Position numbers and translations under genes: made by a program. Source: Papaver somniferum (lineage: Eukaryota > Streptophyta > Magnoliopsida > Ranunculales > Papaveraceae). Taken from it: a DNA stretch of 64,000 nucleotides. The stretch covers positions 39,105,393 to 39,169,392 of the forward strand of contig NC_039361.1 in the NCBI RefSeq assembly GCF_003573695.1, read 5' to 3'. This document shows, piece after piece, positions 34,565-45,390 of this stretch; positions within the stretch are counted from its first letter, which is position 1; every line of letters starts with the position of its first letter. A model generated the notes under the pieces. It was not told where the DNA came from. It was given only the letters and a program-made list of their open reading frames with translations, and ran no database searches.

Positions 34565-36143
34565 TCACCTTGAATCATATAGCAATAATGGAAACAATTT
34601 TGGATCATCTGCATCAAAAAGTGTTATCACAGACAAAAGGAAACTGCAACAAACCAAGAAAGTGAATAAACATAGCACACCCTTGCCTAGTTTCCTGTTT
34701 AAAACAACTACATCAAGTTTTGGTTCAGGTTCAGGTTCAATAAAGGGGTCTAAATAAAATATTTTCATGGGTTGCACCTCCTCATAAGTAAGATCTGAAA
34801 TATCAGGTTTTAAGGTCTGGAAAAATTTAGAAGCACACAATAATAACCTGAATAATTGAGGATCCTCTAAGTCAATCAGATTTTACTTACACAGCTGACC
34901 ACAATGAGAGTGGTGATCTTCCTTAAACAAGTATGTCGATTCTAATCTCCTAAAGTAATTAGGTTTAGTCTCAAAACTTAATATTCGACACATTTGAAAA
35001 TCAAACATTCCCACATTTAGAACAAAAATATTTGGTGGGAAAACAAAGTCAATCTGGGTATCATAGCCTGGGTAAACCACATCAACCAGAGGATGGGTTT
35101 CTAACAACTGAAATTTCTTGTGGACATCACTAGGTTCAGGAAAACGTGTATGAAGATAATCTTGTAAAATGGTTGAGGCACATATGTCAAGTCCCAAGTG
35201 AGGGATCTCTGTAAGAGCTAAAGGTAAGGCACAAGGAGAATGATAATCATCCCCAAACTTAGAGTTTTGTGTGTCTCTAGAAAGACTAGTCACAACTTCC
35301 CTAATTTCAAGGTCATCTAATTCAGAAAAATGGTCAATTGATTCTTCTAAGTCAGGTACATCCCCACTCATCTCGACGAGTTCATTTTCTTTTCCTAAGT
35401 CTATTGTTTCTAAATCGCTAGACTCAAAATATACTCGTTCCTCTAAACCATTATTAGCTTCGTAATCAAAAGGAAATACTACATCGTCTAAAACGGGGTT
35501 CTCTATTCAAATCCTCGTCCTTTTGAATAGGTGAATAATTATTAAAATTATTTGGATTTGAACTAGAAATAATATTATTATTAAGCTCAGTTGGAGTAGC
35601 AAATTCCTGATCACTATGCCTATTTATTTCAAATTCTTCATCAACACTATCCTCATCATAATCATTATAATAACATGAAAATGGTTGAACCTCATCTAAA
35701 CATCAAGTAGTGTTACTAATTATATCCTCGTCATCTTGATTATGCAAATAACTATCCTCATTTTCAAGGGTATTATTGGAGACACTGTAATGAAAATTAA
35801 GATTATTTCGAGCAATTCTTTCGTTCATCTCAACTATCAGCTTGAGGGATTCCTCTGAAGAAAGTTTTCTTTCGTCATAAACTAAGTTATTCATCTCAGC
35901 TATCCTACGTGTCGACTCTTCTAATTTCCTGAGAGACTCTTCTAAAGGAGAAATATAAGAATTTTGCTCATATGACCGGTGCGTATGTGGATAGTAATTG
36001 GGCTCACCATGGTATGGACCATAATCCTCAAAAGGCTGATGTTCCCAACCATTATTTACACTATATTGGTCAAAGTAGTATCGTCCATTTTGAAACTCGG
36101 TCGGATATTCATTGTATTGGATATTGTAATACCAGTTCGACAT
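34565..36143 (-). pseudogene. Athila-2 unknown acidic protein with membrane segment
   Basis: A single ancestral frame of roughly 500 codons can be followed from the ATG at 36141-36143 to 34565, broken at about 35703, 35500 and 34883. The N-terminus is rich in Tyr and Asn (EYPTEFQNGRYYFDQYSV). A helical Glu/Arg segment follows (LEESLRKLEESTRRIAEMNN), then a long acidic stretch. The C-terminal half contains GYDTQIDFVFPPNIFVLNVG, LTYEEVQPMKIFYLDPFIEP and a hydrophobic segment, GVLCLFTFLVCCSFLLSVIT, long enough to cross a membrane. It does not look like Gag, RT, integrase or protease. I do not know its function; its position suggests a protein carried by non-autonomous Athila relatives. Confidence 0.6.
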
Positions 36144-36300
36144 TCTACTGCAGGGGTGTGAGTTGTCACACAAAATAAAACCCACTGACAGGAGATTCGT
36201 GGGTGGATAGAGTCTTACCTCCCGTACCAGACGGGCGATGAACCGTTGAAGTCGACTCAGGCCACCGACTCCAATGTCAGTTTCATCCATCTATCCCAAG

Positions 36301-36951
36301 ATCGCAATGGAGTTTGGTGAATTTTGAAATCCACTGGAGAGGTTGGATGCTCATTTTTTTGGAGTCAGAGCCTTATTACACATTCTGGAGAAGATCGACG
36401 GTACTATTGGGTGGATACATGCGAGAGCATCTACCTTGAGTTCTCCTGGCTTGCCTTGCTGTTGATTATAACTATTGGAGATTGCTTTGTTGCCATTAAT
36501 GGTTGCTCTACCACCGCTGACAAATGACGAAGAGGAGCCGGACGCTGCAGACAAAAGCACGGATCCGGACGAGCAATAAAAACAGAAGAGGGTCGATACC
36601 CCTTTCCATACGAACGTAGTTTCTAGAGATTGAACAGAAGCAGGATTCCTCCTTGCTCCATGAACGAGAATAGATGACTGGGCGAATCACACTCATGATC
36701 CATAGACGAACAAGCCGTGTGCCAATATCTCCGCTCCATGACCAAACCAACAGCGCGCCATCACGAGGAACACCAACCGCTCAACTTGCAATGATCCGTG
36801 GTCAGGCCAGCGCCAACACTCCGAGCGCCAACATCAACAGTCTGTGGTCGAAGTTACGGTACCATCAACACCGTCTCCATCCTCCAGCTCCACGGTCGAG
36901 CCAAAGTTTCAACGTCATCTCTACCTGTCCCGTGGTCAAGAGAACGACGCT
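36301..36951 (+). other. Tat-1 internal region, right part
   Basis: This is probably Tat-1 sequence resuming after the Athila-2 insertion. Short frames exist on both strands, but no recognised domain is seen. Confidence 0.4.
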
Positions 36952-37085
36952 GTTTCCACCATTCCATGGACTGAAGCCGTTTCCACCATTCCGCGGACTG
37001 AAGCCAGTTTCCACCATTCCGCGGACTGAATCCAGTTTCCACCATTCCGTGGACTGGAGCCAGTTTCCGCCATTCCGTGACCTAG
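36952..37085 (+). repeat. 28-bp minisatellite
   Basis: Five units of 27-28 bp are built on GTTTCCACCATTCCGCGGAC, starting at 36952, 36979, 37007, 37035 and 37063, the last partial. Confidence 0.92.
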
Positions 37086-37193
37086 CCAAAGGAGCGCCTT
37101 CTTCACCGCTCAAAGCAACACAATCTCCACGCGCTCCACCAGAAAAATGACGCCATCTCCGCCCGTTTCACAGCCTAGCAAGCCAACGCTCAA

Positions 37194-37352
37194 TTGGCCT
37201 TTCCAAGCGAGCCACGCCATTGGCCCTTCCAAGCTAGTCATGCCATTGATCCTTCCAAGCTATTCATCCCATTGGACCTTCCAAGCTAGCCTCGCCATCG
37301 GCCATTCCAAGCAAGCCAACGCTCCATTGGCCTTTCCAAGCTAACCACGCCA
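37194..37352 (+). repeat. 26-bp minisatellite
   Basis: Six units of 26-29 bp are built on TTGGCCTTTCCAAGCTAGCC, starting at 37194, 37220, 37246, 37272, 37298 and 37327. Confidence 0.92.
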
Positions 37353-37699
37353 TCCACCTTTCCGTAACCATTCAAAGCAACACCATCTTGGCCGTTCAAG
37401 ACATCGCCATCTTCATGCATTCCGTAACCTAGCCAGCTAGCAACATTCGCCGCTCCGCGGACCAATTCGCAGTACCACCTCTGCCGTTTAGTAGCCAAAG
37501 TTGCAGTGCTGAGGCCAACACCCAATGACCAAACCAAATTTATGCGAAATCGCCGATGCAAGGATCGCAGGTTCTTCGTACCTCCTGGCAAAGGTTATCC
37601 AAATCTCCCTGAAAATCTCTTCATGACTTGTTGTTTCGATTTTATCCTCTTCTGTCACCATCTCATGCTTACCCCGCAACAATGCCACTGTTCGGAGCT

Positions 37700-37714
37700 A
37701 AGCAGGGGACCTAA
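37700..37714 (+). other. Tat-1 polypurine tract
   Basis: AAGCAGGGGACCTAA lies directly before the 3' LTR TG. Confidence 0.6.
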
Positions 37715-40172
37715 TGTTGATGGTGGTTTTTAGCTTAGGGTTAAAATCGTAAAACCTTGCATCTGATGTGTCGTCACTCTACAAGGAAACAGAGCCACGT
37801 GTGCTAACCTCTCCACTGGCATATTTATTGAGCCGCTCAATATACTTACATGAAATTTATCCAGACTGGCGAATCCCAAATGTTCTGTAAATTTCGGCGC
37901 CTCGCGTATGTTCACTTAATATAAGTTCCTCTGAATACCTTCTATGCTATATTCTCCAGCTGAACTCTTAATGTTGATATGGCATTACGATTTGTGTTCA
38001 CTCGCAGCAGAGTTGCACGAATCTCCAAGTATCAATAATAAGATCTTTGCATAAGGTATTCAATCAGAAAAACATGCTGCTCTCTGGCAACGAACTTAAA
38101 AAAGCTCTGCGTCGACACATAGAATTCAGTCAATCGTCCTAACTAACTTGCAGAAGTTAGGGTTTCGCGCCTCGCGCAATATACCAAAATTTCCTTGTCA
38201 ATACTAAGCCTAAGCAAACTAAGTAATTAATCCGCCATGGATTAGCAGGTGCAAAACCTCGCTCAGAATAAGAAAAAAACAGGGAGCCGCAACAACAAAA
38301 AGAGGCGTGGCCATGCCCAAGGCTATCTAGCGCCATTGGCCACGCCCCGACCCTATTTCCTCGACCAATCAGGTCGCTTTAAACGCGCCACACTCTCACC
38401 AGAAGTATAGTCGCGCCTTATGTTTGGACGACCCCCTTTTTGGGACAATCAAGTTGCTCTGAACTTGCCACCATACATTAAAGGCCAAACACACCCTGCC
38501 GCGCCACCATATTGGTCGGCATGCCAACATGCCACTCTACCACGACAACTTCAGAACATGCCAACTTTGCAACATCCAACTTCGCACTATGCCAACTTCG
38601 CAACATGCTACCTCGCAAATATGCCACTTCGTGACAACCTTCCATAAATAGCCACCCATGGCAAGTCCTACTCCTGTGGTCGTTTCCACACTATGGCCTT
38701 GCCATAGTTCCTTTGGTATAGCCATGGCGCCATTTGCACAAATGTAGCATCATGCCGCAACCGCATGCCACGTGCACTAATTAGGGTTTCGACATGCCAA
38801 ACCCTAATTTGGGCAAATTGCTACCAAAGCCAAATAACGTTTCCCAGAAGCAAAGGGATTGGCGTGGAAACAAGGCCAATGTTTCCACGTCACATGTGGG
38901 TCTGACTCCACGACGCCAAGTTTTGGCCACGCCAAACCCTAATTCTTCCACGGCTCCTTTGCCACGCCAAGCCCTAATTCTTCCACGGCGCCTTGGCCAC
39001 GCCAAGCCCTAATTCTTCCACGGCGATTCTTCCATGGCACCTTGGCAACGCCAAGCCCTAATTCTTCCACGGCGCCTTGGCCACGCCAAGCCCTAATTCT
39101 TTCACGGCGCCAAACCCTAACTTTGGACACGGAGCCAATTTTTAGCTTTGGCCATGCCGCAACATCACTGGCATACCGCCATGCCACAGCTACGCCATTG
39201 GCATGCCGCTATGCCGTGGCTACGCCACTGGCATTCCATTAGCATGTGGCTGACGCCACTTCGCTATACAACAAGATGTGGCCATAATCAATGGTCATCC
39301 TTCTTCATGAGATGCGATCTCAGCCATCAAAGTTCTCCACCAAACCGGTAAGCTCGCGACAAGTTTTATGCGACTAGCCAAAACGATCCTAGAATCACAT
39401 GCTATTTACCTGCGGCAAGCCTCTCTATTTTAACTTGCCACACGTAGCAAAATGCTACATGTTTTCCATGAAAACACTCGAGACATCAAAATATGTGATA
39501 AACTGGGGGATGATCGTCAGGGTGTTGGTCTGGCGGTTTACAACGTGTGGCGTGTAATGCGCCCGTTACAACAAAGTGTCATGAAGTGGGATAATTAATG
39601 GTGGTGAAATTAACGGTGTAAACAATTCATTTCCTTCATCATGGAAGCGTAATGACTGGCGGTTACACGAATTCACTTCCCTCATCATGGAAGCATAACG
39701 TCTGACAGTTACACATTACTCTTTTCTTCCACCACTCAATTGTTTCCACTTCCTACGAGACCATGGTACGTTTCACTATGACTTGTATAAATAGGTCTCA
39801 CCTATTTCTACCAAACAACAAGTTTTGGTCAGGAGAACAATACAACATCCAGAAATCATCTGATAGCTTTCTCACTCAGCTAGCCAGTTCAAATTTCTGA
39901 TACAAGTCGCAAAACACCCACACTTCCAGAATCAACTATTCTGGTCCGAACACTTTCTTCGCTTCCCTCCCTAAGAGCAACCCTCCTCCTTCACTTTGTG
40001 ACCGAAACAAGCCTGGAACGGCCATTTCTTGGTTTAGGCCAGGATTGTACAGATTGATCTCTCGAATCAAAAGTATTCCCGTGCAATACATTGTTTAGGG
40101 TTTAGATTTGTTTCTCATCCACACACACCCAAAATTACCAAAATCAGCAGAAACGGTTTTCACCCATAAACA
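37715..40172 (+). repeat. Tat-1 3' LTR
   Basis: This 2458-bp LTR opens TGTTGATGG. It ends in TAAACA directly before ATATG, which matches the bases before the left LTR. The 5' LTR has CGAAAA at the same place, so its terminal CA seems mutated. A TATA box lies at 39786-39794. Confidence 0.88.
39786..39794 (+). promoter_or_regulatory. Tat-1 LTR TATA box (3' LTR only)
   Basis: TATAAATAG sits in the segment that is deleted from the 5' LTR. Confidence 0.7.
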
Positions 40173-40960
40173 ATATGATATCCTAATATATGATTAACCA
40201 CAACACACCCACAAAATAGAAAATACAAAGCGTACTTGTAAAACAAACTAAATGCACAAAAGCAACACTCAAACGTAATAAAACAATATTTTAAGCTATT
40301 AATAGTTGAAAATGAACAAAAATCGTTTGAAAAATTAAGCAAATCAGAGCTTTTGGTACTTAAACTCCCCGCGCCAATCTTCAGATTACTTTCCCGAAAA
40401 CTATGGCCTCTTCATTGAGAATTGCTTTAGCGTTTGCTATTAGTATTCCCTTGCAGTATGGTTAGAGCATTTGACACCATGTTAGTAGTACCTCTGCCCA
40501 AATCCTTATACTATGCTAATAACCATGTATAACCCCAGAGGTAATGTTTTCCTTCTATCAAGTCCTGTCCTGAATTTACTTTTATATTCACTTTCTCTTC
40601 GCATGTTCTTCATCAACACAAGCTTCTTTCCCAATTAACTCCTTTCTTTTTCCTTTGTTATCATTTTTTTTTTCCGAGTCCTTGGTATTTCTAACTTTAA
40701 CTGCCTTTGCTTTCATGTCAAGATTTAGACACTGTAAGTTAATATCCATTCTCTGTCTTTTTCCATTACCCTTATTCACTTTTTCTTTATCAATCAAATT
40801 CTTAAATTCACTTGATAACTGATTAATCTTTTTCCGGTTTTTGGCTTTGTGCTTTTTCTATTCTACATATCCTTTAGCTTCTTGTTTTGTTCCCTCCACC
40901 ACAGGAGTATTTCTTACGGCCGTTGGAGTTTCAATTCTTACAGTTAAAATCTGAAAGATG
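40173..40960 (-). pseudogene. LINE-1, possible upstream part
   Basis: If Tat-1 is removed, this follows 27746 directly, so on the minus strand it lies upstream of the endonuclease. It is decayed. A Lys-rich frame (40588-40797, with NTKDSEKKNDNKGKRKELIG) could be the ORF1 tail. This assignment is mainly positional. Confidence 0.45.
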
Positions 40961-41167
40961 TGCTATCCACATACAATAATTACATACGAAAACAAGTGAA
41001 GAGTTTACTTTGAAATTTGAATTTCTTCCGGCATTTTTGCTGCAAATCTCACTAATGTCCATAACCTTGACACCCCATGTAAAATAAGTTCAAAAAGTTT
41101 GGGGTTAGAATATCCCGCCACTTCCGATTATATTCTCTTAAAATCCACAATCCGGATGAAGCCTTCT

Positions 41168-41345
41168 AAATGAACTCTAACCGTAGATAACAATAAAACT
41201 CAATTTTTAAATGAATTTAACCGTTGATAACAATACCGATCCGCTATGAGACTATTTAAACTAGTAAAAAGCCGTCGATACACCAAAGAATAAAAACCTA
41301 TGATCTGTATGACTCCTTTTAAATCATTATGGACCGTTGATAAGA
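41168..41345 (+). promoter_or_regulatory. Repeated MYB-like and octamer-like sites upstream of H3
   Basis: TAACCGTAGATAACAATA (near 41178) and TAACCGTTGATAACAATA (near 41218) form a direct repeat. Related CCGTCGATA and CCGTTGATAA lie near 41271 and 41333. GATCCGCT at 41238-41245 matches seven of eight bases of the inverted plant histone octamer. Function is inferred. Confidence 0.5.
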
Positions 41346-41363
41346 ACCCAAAAGAAATCACAA

Positions 41364-41370
41364 TCCCGCC
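41364..41370 (+). promoter_or_regulatory. E2F-like site
   Basis: TCCCGCC lies 28 bases before the TATA box. E2F sites of this kind drive S-phase genes. Confidence 0.4.
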
Positions 41371-41380
41371 CAAAAAGTAG

Positions 41381-41908
<528 letters not shown>

Positions 41909-41979
41909 AAAAGGGGAAGGGTCTTACCTAATTTCTGTTCTATCTTTTTGGGGGTTTTCTGTGAAAATTTAGGTTTTTT

Positions 41980-42342
41980 TATTTTGGGATGTTTAACTGT
42001 GTGTTCTAATTTGATAGATTTAATGGAATATATTCACAGTTTTGGCATTTAATGTTTTGCTGCTTTGATTTGATTTTGTTCTGAAACTCTAATTTTGATT
42101 GGATTCAATCCATCATGAGACTATACACCAATACTGGATCCCCATTTAATGGAATTGAGATCTGTGTTTTTATTTTGGATGTTTGACTGTGTATTCTTCT
42201 GATTAGATAGATCTAATGGAATATATGTTCACAGTTTCGGATTTTAATGTTTTGCCTCTCTGATTTGATTTTGTTCTGTAACTCTAATTTTGGTTGGATT
42301 CAATCCAAAATGAGTGTATACACCAGTACCTGTCCGCATTTA
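41980..42342 (+). repeat. 170-bp tandem duplication behind H3
   Basis: 41980-42148 and 42171-42342 are diverged direct copies (TATTTTGGATGTTTGACTGT, then GATTTGATTTTGTTCTG and GGATTCAATCCA). It lies in the 3' flank of H3, starting 71 bases after the stop. Confidence 0.85.
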
Positions 42343-42579
42343 GGCTTAATATGCTAGACCTGTTGCTGTAATTCCTCGCAGTTTTGAGTTTTAGGTACTG
42401 AGGGATTTGACCTATAGCATTTGAGGCAGCGAGGCAGCTAATGCAATTGTCAATGCTTTCTGCTCAACCCAATTTGATAACCTTAGAAATTGGATTCTCA
42501 GAAGTTGGTGTCATAACCCAAATTGAGATGATATACTTCAATACCTGAATAGTCAAGCTGATGTGCTGTGCTTGAGAAA

Positions 42580-43693
42580 TTGCAGTTTTTTGTATTTGTC
42601 ATCTCTAAGGGATCTTACTATTACCAAATTGGATGTTGTGCTGTGTCTTGGTGTTGGTGATGATTTTTTTGATGTTAACGAAGCTGGTCAAATTCACCAT
42701 GAGTGACTTGCATTACCTGGAGGCTGGAGATGTGGTGCATATCACAATCACTGTCTACTTTATATCTCCATTCAAGAACCTCTTGAGAGTTGCCTGTATT
42801 TGGAGCGACTTCATTACTTGTTTCTTTCCTTCAGTCAAAGAATACAAACTGGATGGTGCCACATTGATAAGCAGGTCAGTAGTTGAATTAGTTATTATTA
42901 GCTTATTTTTCAAATTTTATTTCGTCCTTTTGAAATTGCAGAGGTTTATGAATGCATTCTTGAATTGCTTTTGAAACTTGATTTGCACAGGCACACACAA
43001 AATCAGATGTCAGGTTTTATTGCTCATATGTCTCACTGAATATATTGGCAAGCACCCCTAGTGTAGGCATATGATGTTTGCAGTTAGAAACTTGTATAGC
43101 CTGTATTTTTGAATACTTTTTCAAAGTGAAGTAGCGGGGATATAAATCACATGATATCCTTGTTTTAAGCTGAAATTCTCTTTCGTGTTTTCCATTGTAC
43201 GAGTAAGGATTTCTCGAAAATTGAAGAGATATAATGGTTTTATGTGATTATTGTTCATCTTTATGGTTTCTTGTGCGACCTCCAAACTGAAGGCTTTGCA
43301 AGTCGAAGGCCTGCCCCCTTCTTCTACCAAATTCCTTCTGTCTTAATGCACAGTTAGAACATTGGCTGAAGTTTATGGCCTTTGATGTTCACTTATAGCT
43401 GTGGAGAGGTCTAGTATAGACTAAAGTTTTCATAGTTTCTGCAAAAAATGTATGTTTGTAGCTTAAGGGAACAATGATCTGTCCATTTCTAAGATCACAC
43501 TGTTGAATTGGGTTTGATTTGTTTATAAATCTTGATCTGAAAAGGCTTCTCTATAATCACACGGTTTCAAAATGTATTGCACTTGTTTCTCCTTATTGAC
43601 AGATTTAATTGCTTGTTATTGCAGAATGAGAGGGCCGAGGAACCAACTCATGCCGCCCCTGTTATTGAGCCAGGCCTGACCATGGAAGCTTAG
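42580..43693 (+). pseudogene. NLR C-terminal fragment
   Basis: A broken leucine-rich-repeat tail: SLRDLTI near 42600 and FFPSVKEYKLDGATLISR at 42830-42873. The latter matches FIPSIKEYELDGAKLISR in the NLR pseudogene at 58196-58250 and is followed by the same GT donor. A last exon at 43625-43693 (NERAEEPTHAAPVIEPGLTM and a stop) follows an AG acceptor. No NB-ARC domain is present. It is a tail duplicate of an immune receptor gene. Confidence 0.65.
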
Positions 43694-44350
43694 TAACCAG
43701 AATCCGGAATCTTTGTATCAGGAAGTGATGCTCACCGGTCACCATGGTCTGGAGATTGATCATTCCACTTCTCAAGAATGCCACTCTACTTCACGAAGCA
43801 CTGAAGCATTATTAGTACTACTAGTCCATATGTCAAACAAACGAGGCACTGGTTGAGCTGACATTAAATTAGTGGGACGAAATCTGAAATATTGGCAACT
43901 TGGAATGCTAGATTTAGATTATGCTGCTACGAATTTGAGAATTGTTGTAGTGATCCAGCAGCGCTACATCAGTTTGTTTTTCCTTGTGTCTCTATGACTT
44001 ATCTTACAGTTCATGTTTTTCAAGTTTTGAAGAATTTATTCTGTACTAAGTCCAGTTGCCCTCTTGCCTTAGGTCCATTTATGTCAGGGGGTTTGGTGCA
44101 TTTCCCCATCCTCAAGTGGGGATGACAACTCGGAATTCTTGCAAATTCTAACAGAACATCCTTTAAAATTTTACACTTTGTAACCTAATTTTTGCTGAGA
44201 ACCAAGTGACGAGAAGTTAGTACTTAAAACCAAACACCAGAAATATGTTGCTCGGATGATTTCCTGATTACACAATTCATATCAGTGAATATCAGAGTCC
44301 ACATTTACTTCTGCAAGCTGCTTTACTCTTGGCAATTGTTGAAGTCTAGG
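43694..44350 (+). repeat. NLR 3' flank, copy shared with 54346-54910
   Basis: Stretches such as CAAGTGACGAGAAGTTAG (44203 and 54806) and the last-exon sequence occur in both places, which shows a segmental duplication of the NLR 3' region. Confidence 0.7.
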
Positions 44351-44671
44351 TGCATCAGGATTTTGAAAAGAAGAACATTTCACCTAGCTAGCTCTGTCCA
44401 CCCATGCCATAATAACTTTACCATTTAACCGTAACTTGAAGCCTTTGCAAGTCGTAGGCCTGCCCCCTTTGGCTGAAGTTTATGGTCCAATTTTGTATGT
44501 TCACTTAGCTCTGTGGGAGGTCCAGTACAGACCAAAACGGAAAAACCTCTACAAAAATTTCAGTTTGCAGAATTCTACTGCATAGGATATCTTTTTCTGT
44601 TTCTCTTTCAAACCCTAGAAAAAGAAAATTTTCTTACCCTCTATTTGTCTCTTCAAACAACAAAGGGTTTC

Positions 44672-44973
44672 ATGATGAAGAGGCTTAACAGTCTACCGGA
44701 AGCGATCATACTAGACATACTGACTAGGGTACGGTGGAGAGATCTTATTCGTGATCCATCCTTCTCTCAATTGCACTTCAATCATCTTGATTTTACTGAT
44801 GATTCTGGTAAGCTAAGTTTTATTGTCTTAAGTTGTGAGGATAGGGATTCTGCTGATCCAGGGCTGGAAGAACTTTATTATACCGAATATGATGAGAATT
44901 GTCATGAGACACCCTTCAGGTAGAAAAACGAGGATGCATTTAAACCCTGCATTTAAGAAGTATTATTCTTTTG
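44672..44973 (+). pseudogene. F-box gene, N-terminal part
   Basis: F-box proteins are substrate adaptors of SCF ubiquitin ligases. The ATG at 44672 is followed by KRLNSLPEAIILDILTR, the start of the F-box. It then jumps to VRWRDLIRDPSFSQLHFNHL, so the middle of the motif, about 14 residues, is missing in frame. After ETPFR a stop appears, but a shifted frame continues as RMHLNPAFKKYYSF up to the Mutator-like insertion. The gene resumes at 48943. Confidence 0.8.
44965..44973. other. 9-bp target duplication of MULE-1, left copy
   Basis: ATTCTTTTG is repeated exactly at 48934-48942. Nine bases is the typical Mutator length. Confidence 0.85.
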
Positions 44974-45169
44974 GGGTACATTAATTAAATACTCCTAGTT
45001 TTGACATTCAATAAATATACCCTTATACAATAATAAATATACCCCTATCATTTAAATACATTATCCATTAAAAAATACATTATCTTAATACCCTCACTTA
45101 TAATTATTTTTCATTTACAAACCTTATCCATTAATAAGTTTCTTTCTATATTTCCTCACAACCACTATC

Positions 45170-45390
45170 ACCACCACCATTCCACCACCACCACCACCAT
45201 TCCACCGCCACCACCGTTCCACCGCCACCACCATTTCACCGCCACCACCACCATTTACTAACTACAACCACCGTTAATATTCCACCACCGCCACTAATAT
45301 TCCACCACCACCACCACCACTGTTGATATTACCACTACCGTCGTCGCCGCCACCACTACCGTCGTCGCCACCACCACCGCCGCCACCAAA
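45170..45390 (+). repeat. CCA/CCG/TCG triplet tract
   Basis: Runs of CCACCACCACCATTCCACCG with CGTCGTCGCC inserts. A similar tract occurs at 63958-64000 and shorter ones at 47437-47525. Confidence 0.9.

Larger units (their letters stand above)
31423..36300 (-). mobile_element. Athila-2: inverted one-LTR, non-autonomous Athila relative
   Basis: On the minus strand this shows, from right to left, the Athila leader block (36190-36285), a decayed unknown ORF (36143-34565), the family 3' region (34400-33175), the polypurine tract and a 3' LTR (33158-31423). The 5' LTR and primer site are missing. There is no gag-pol. The right boundary is approximate: homology to Athila-1 stops near 36290-36300. 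Confidence 0.8.
27747..40172 (+). mobile_element. Tat-1: non-autonomous Tat-like Gypsy element
   Basis: The LTRs are 27747-29976 and 37715-40172. The internal part, after removing the inverted Athila relative at 31423-36300, is about 2.9 kb. It holds a gag-like start, degenerate repeats and two minisatellites, with no protease, RT or integrase. The primer site resembles the TTGGCGACTC..TGGGGA sites of Tat/Ogre elements. The lineage call rests on that site and on the 3' tandem repeats. Confidence 0.75.

Noticed and set aside
36435..36439. CTTGA as right target duplication of Athila-2 (matching 31418-31422)
   Set aside because: A 5-base match about 140 bases beyond the end of visible homology is expected by chance.
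37286..37591. 101-codon minus-strand ORF
   Set aside because: It is created by the 26-bp minisatellite and has no recognised domain.
40167..40172. Six extra bases between the Tat-1 3' LTR and its target duplication
   Set aside because: They align with CGAAAA at the end of the 5' LTR and end in CA, so they are better read as the true LTR end.
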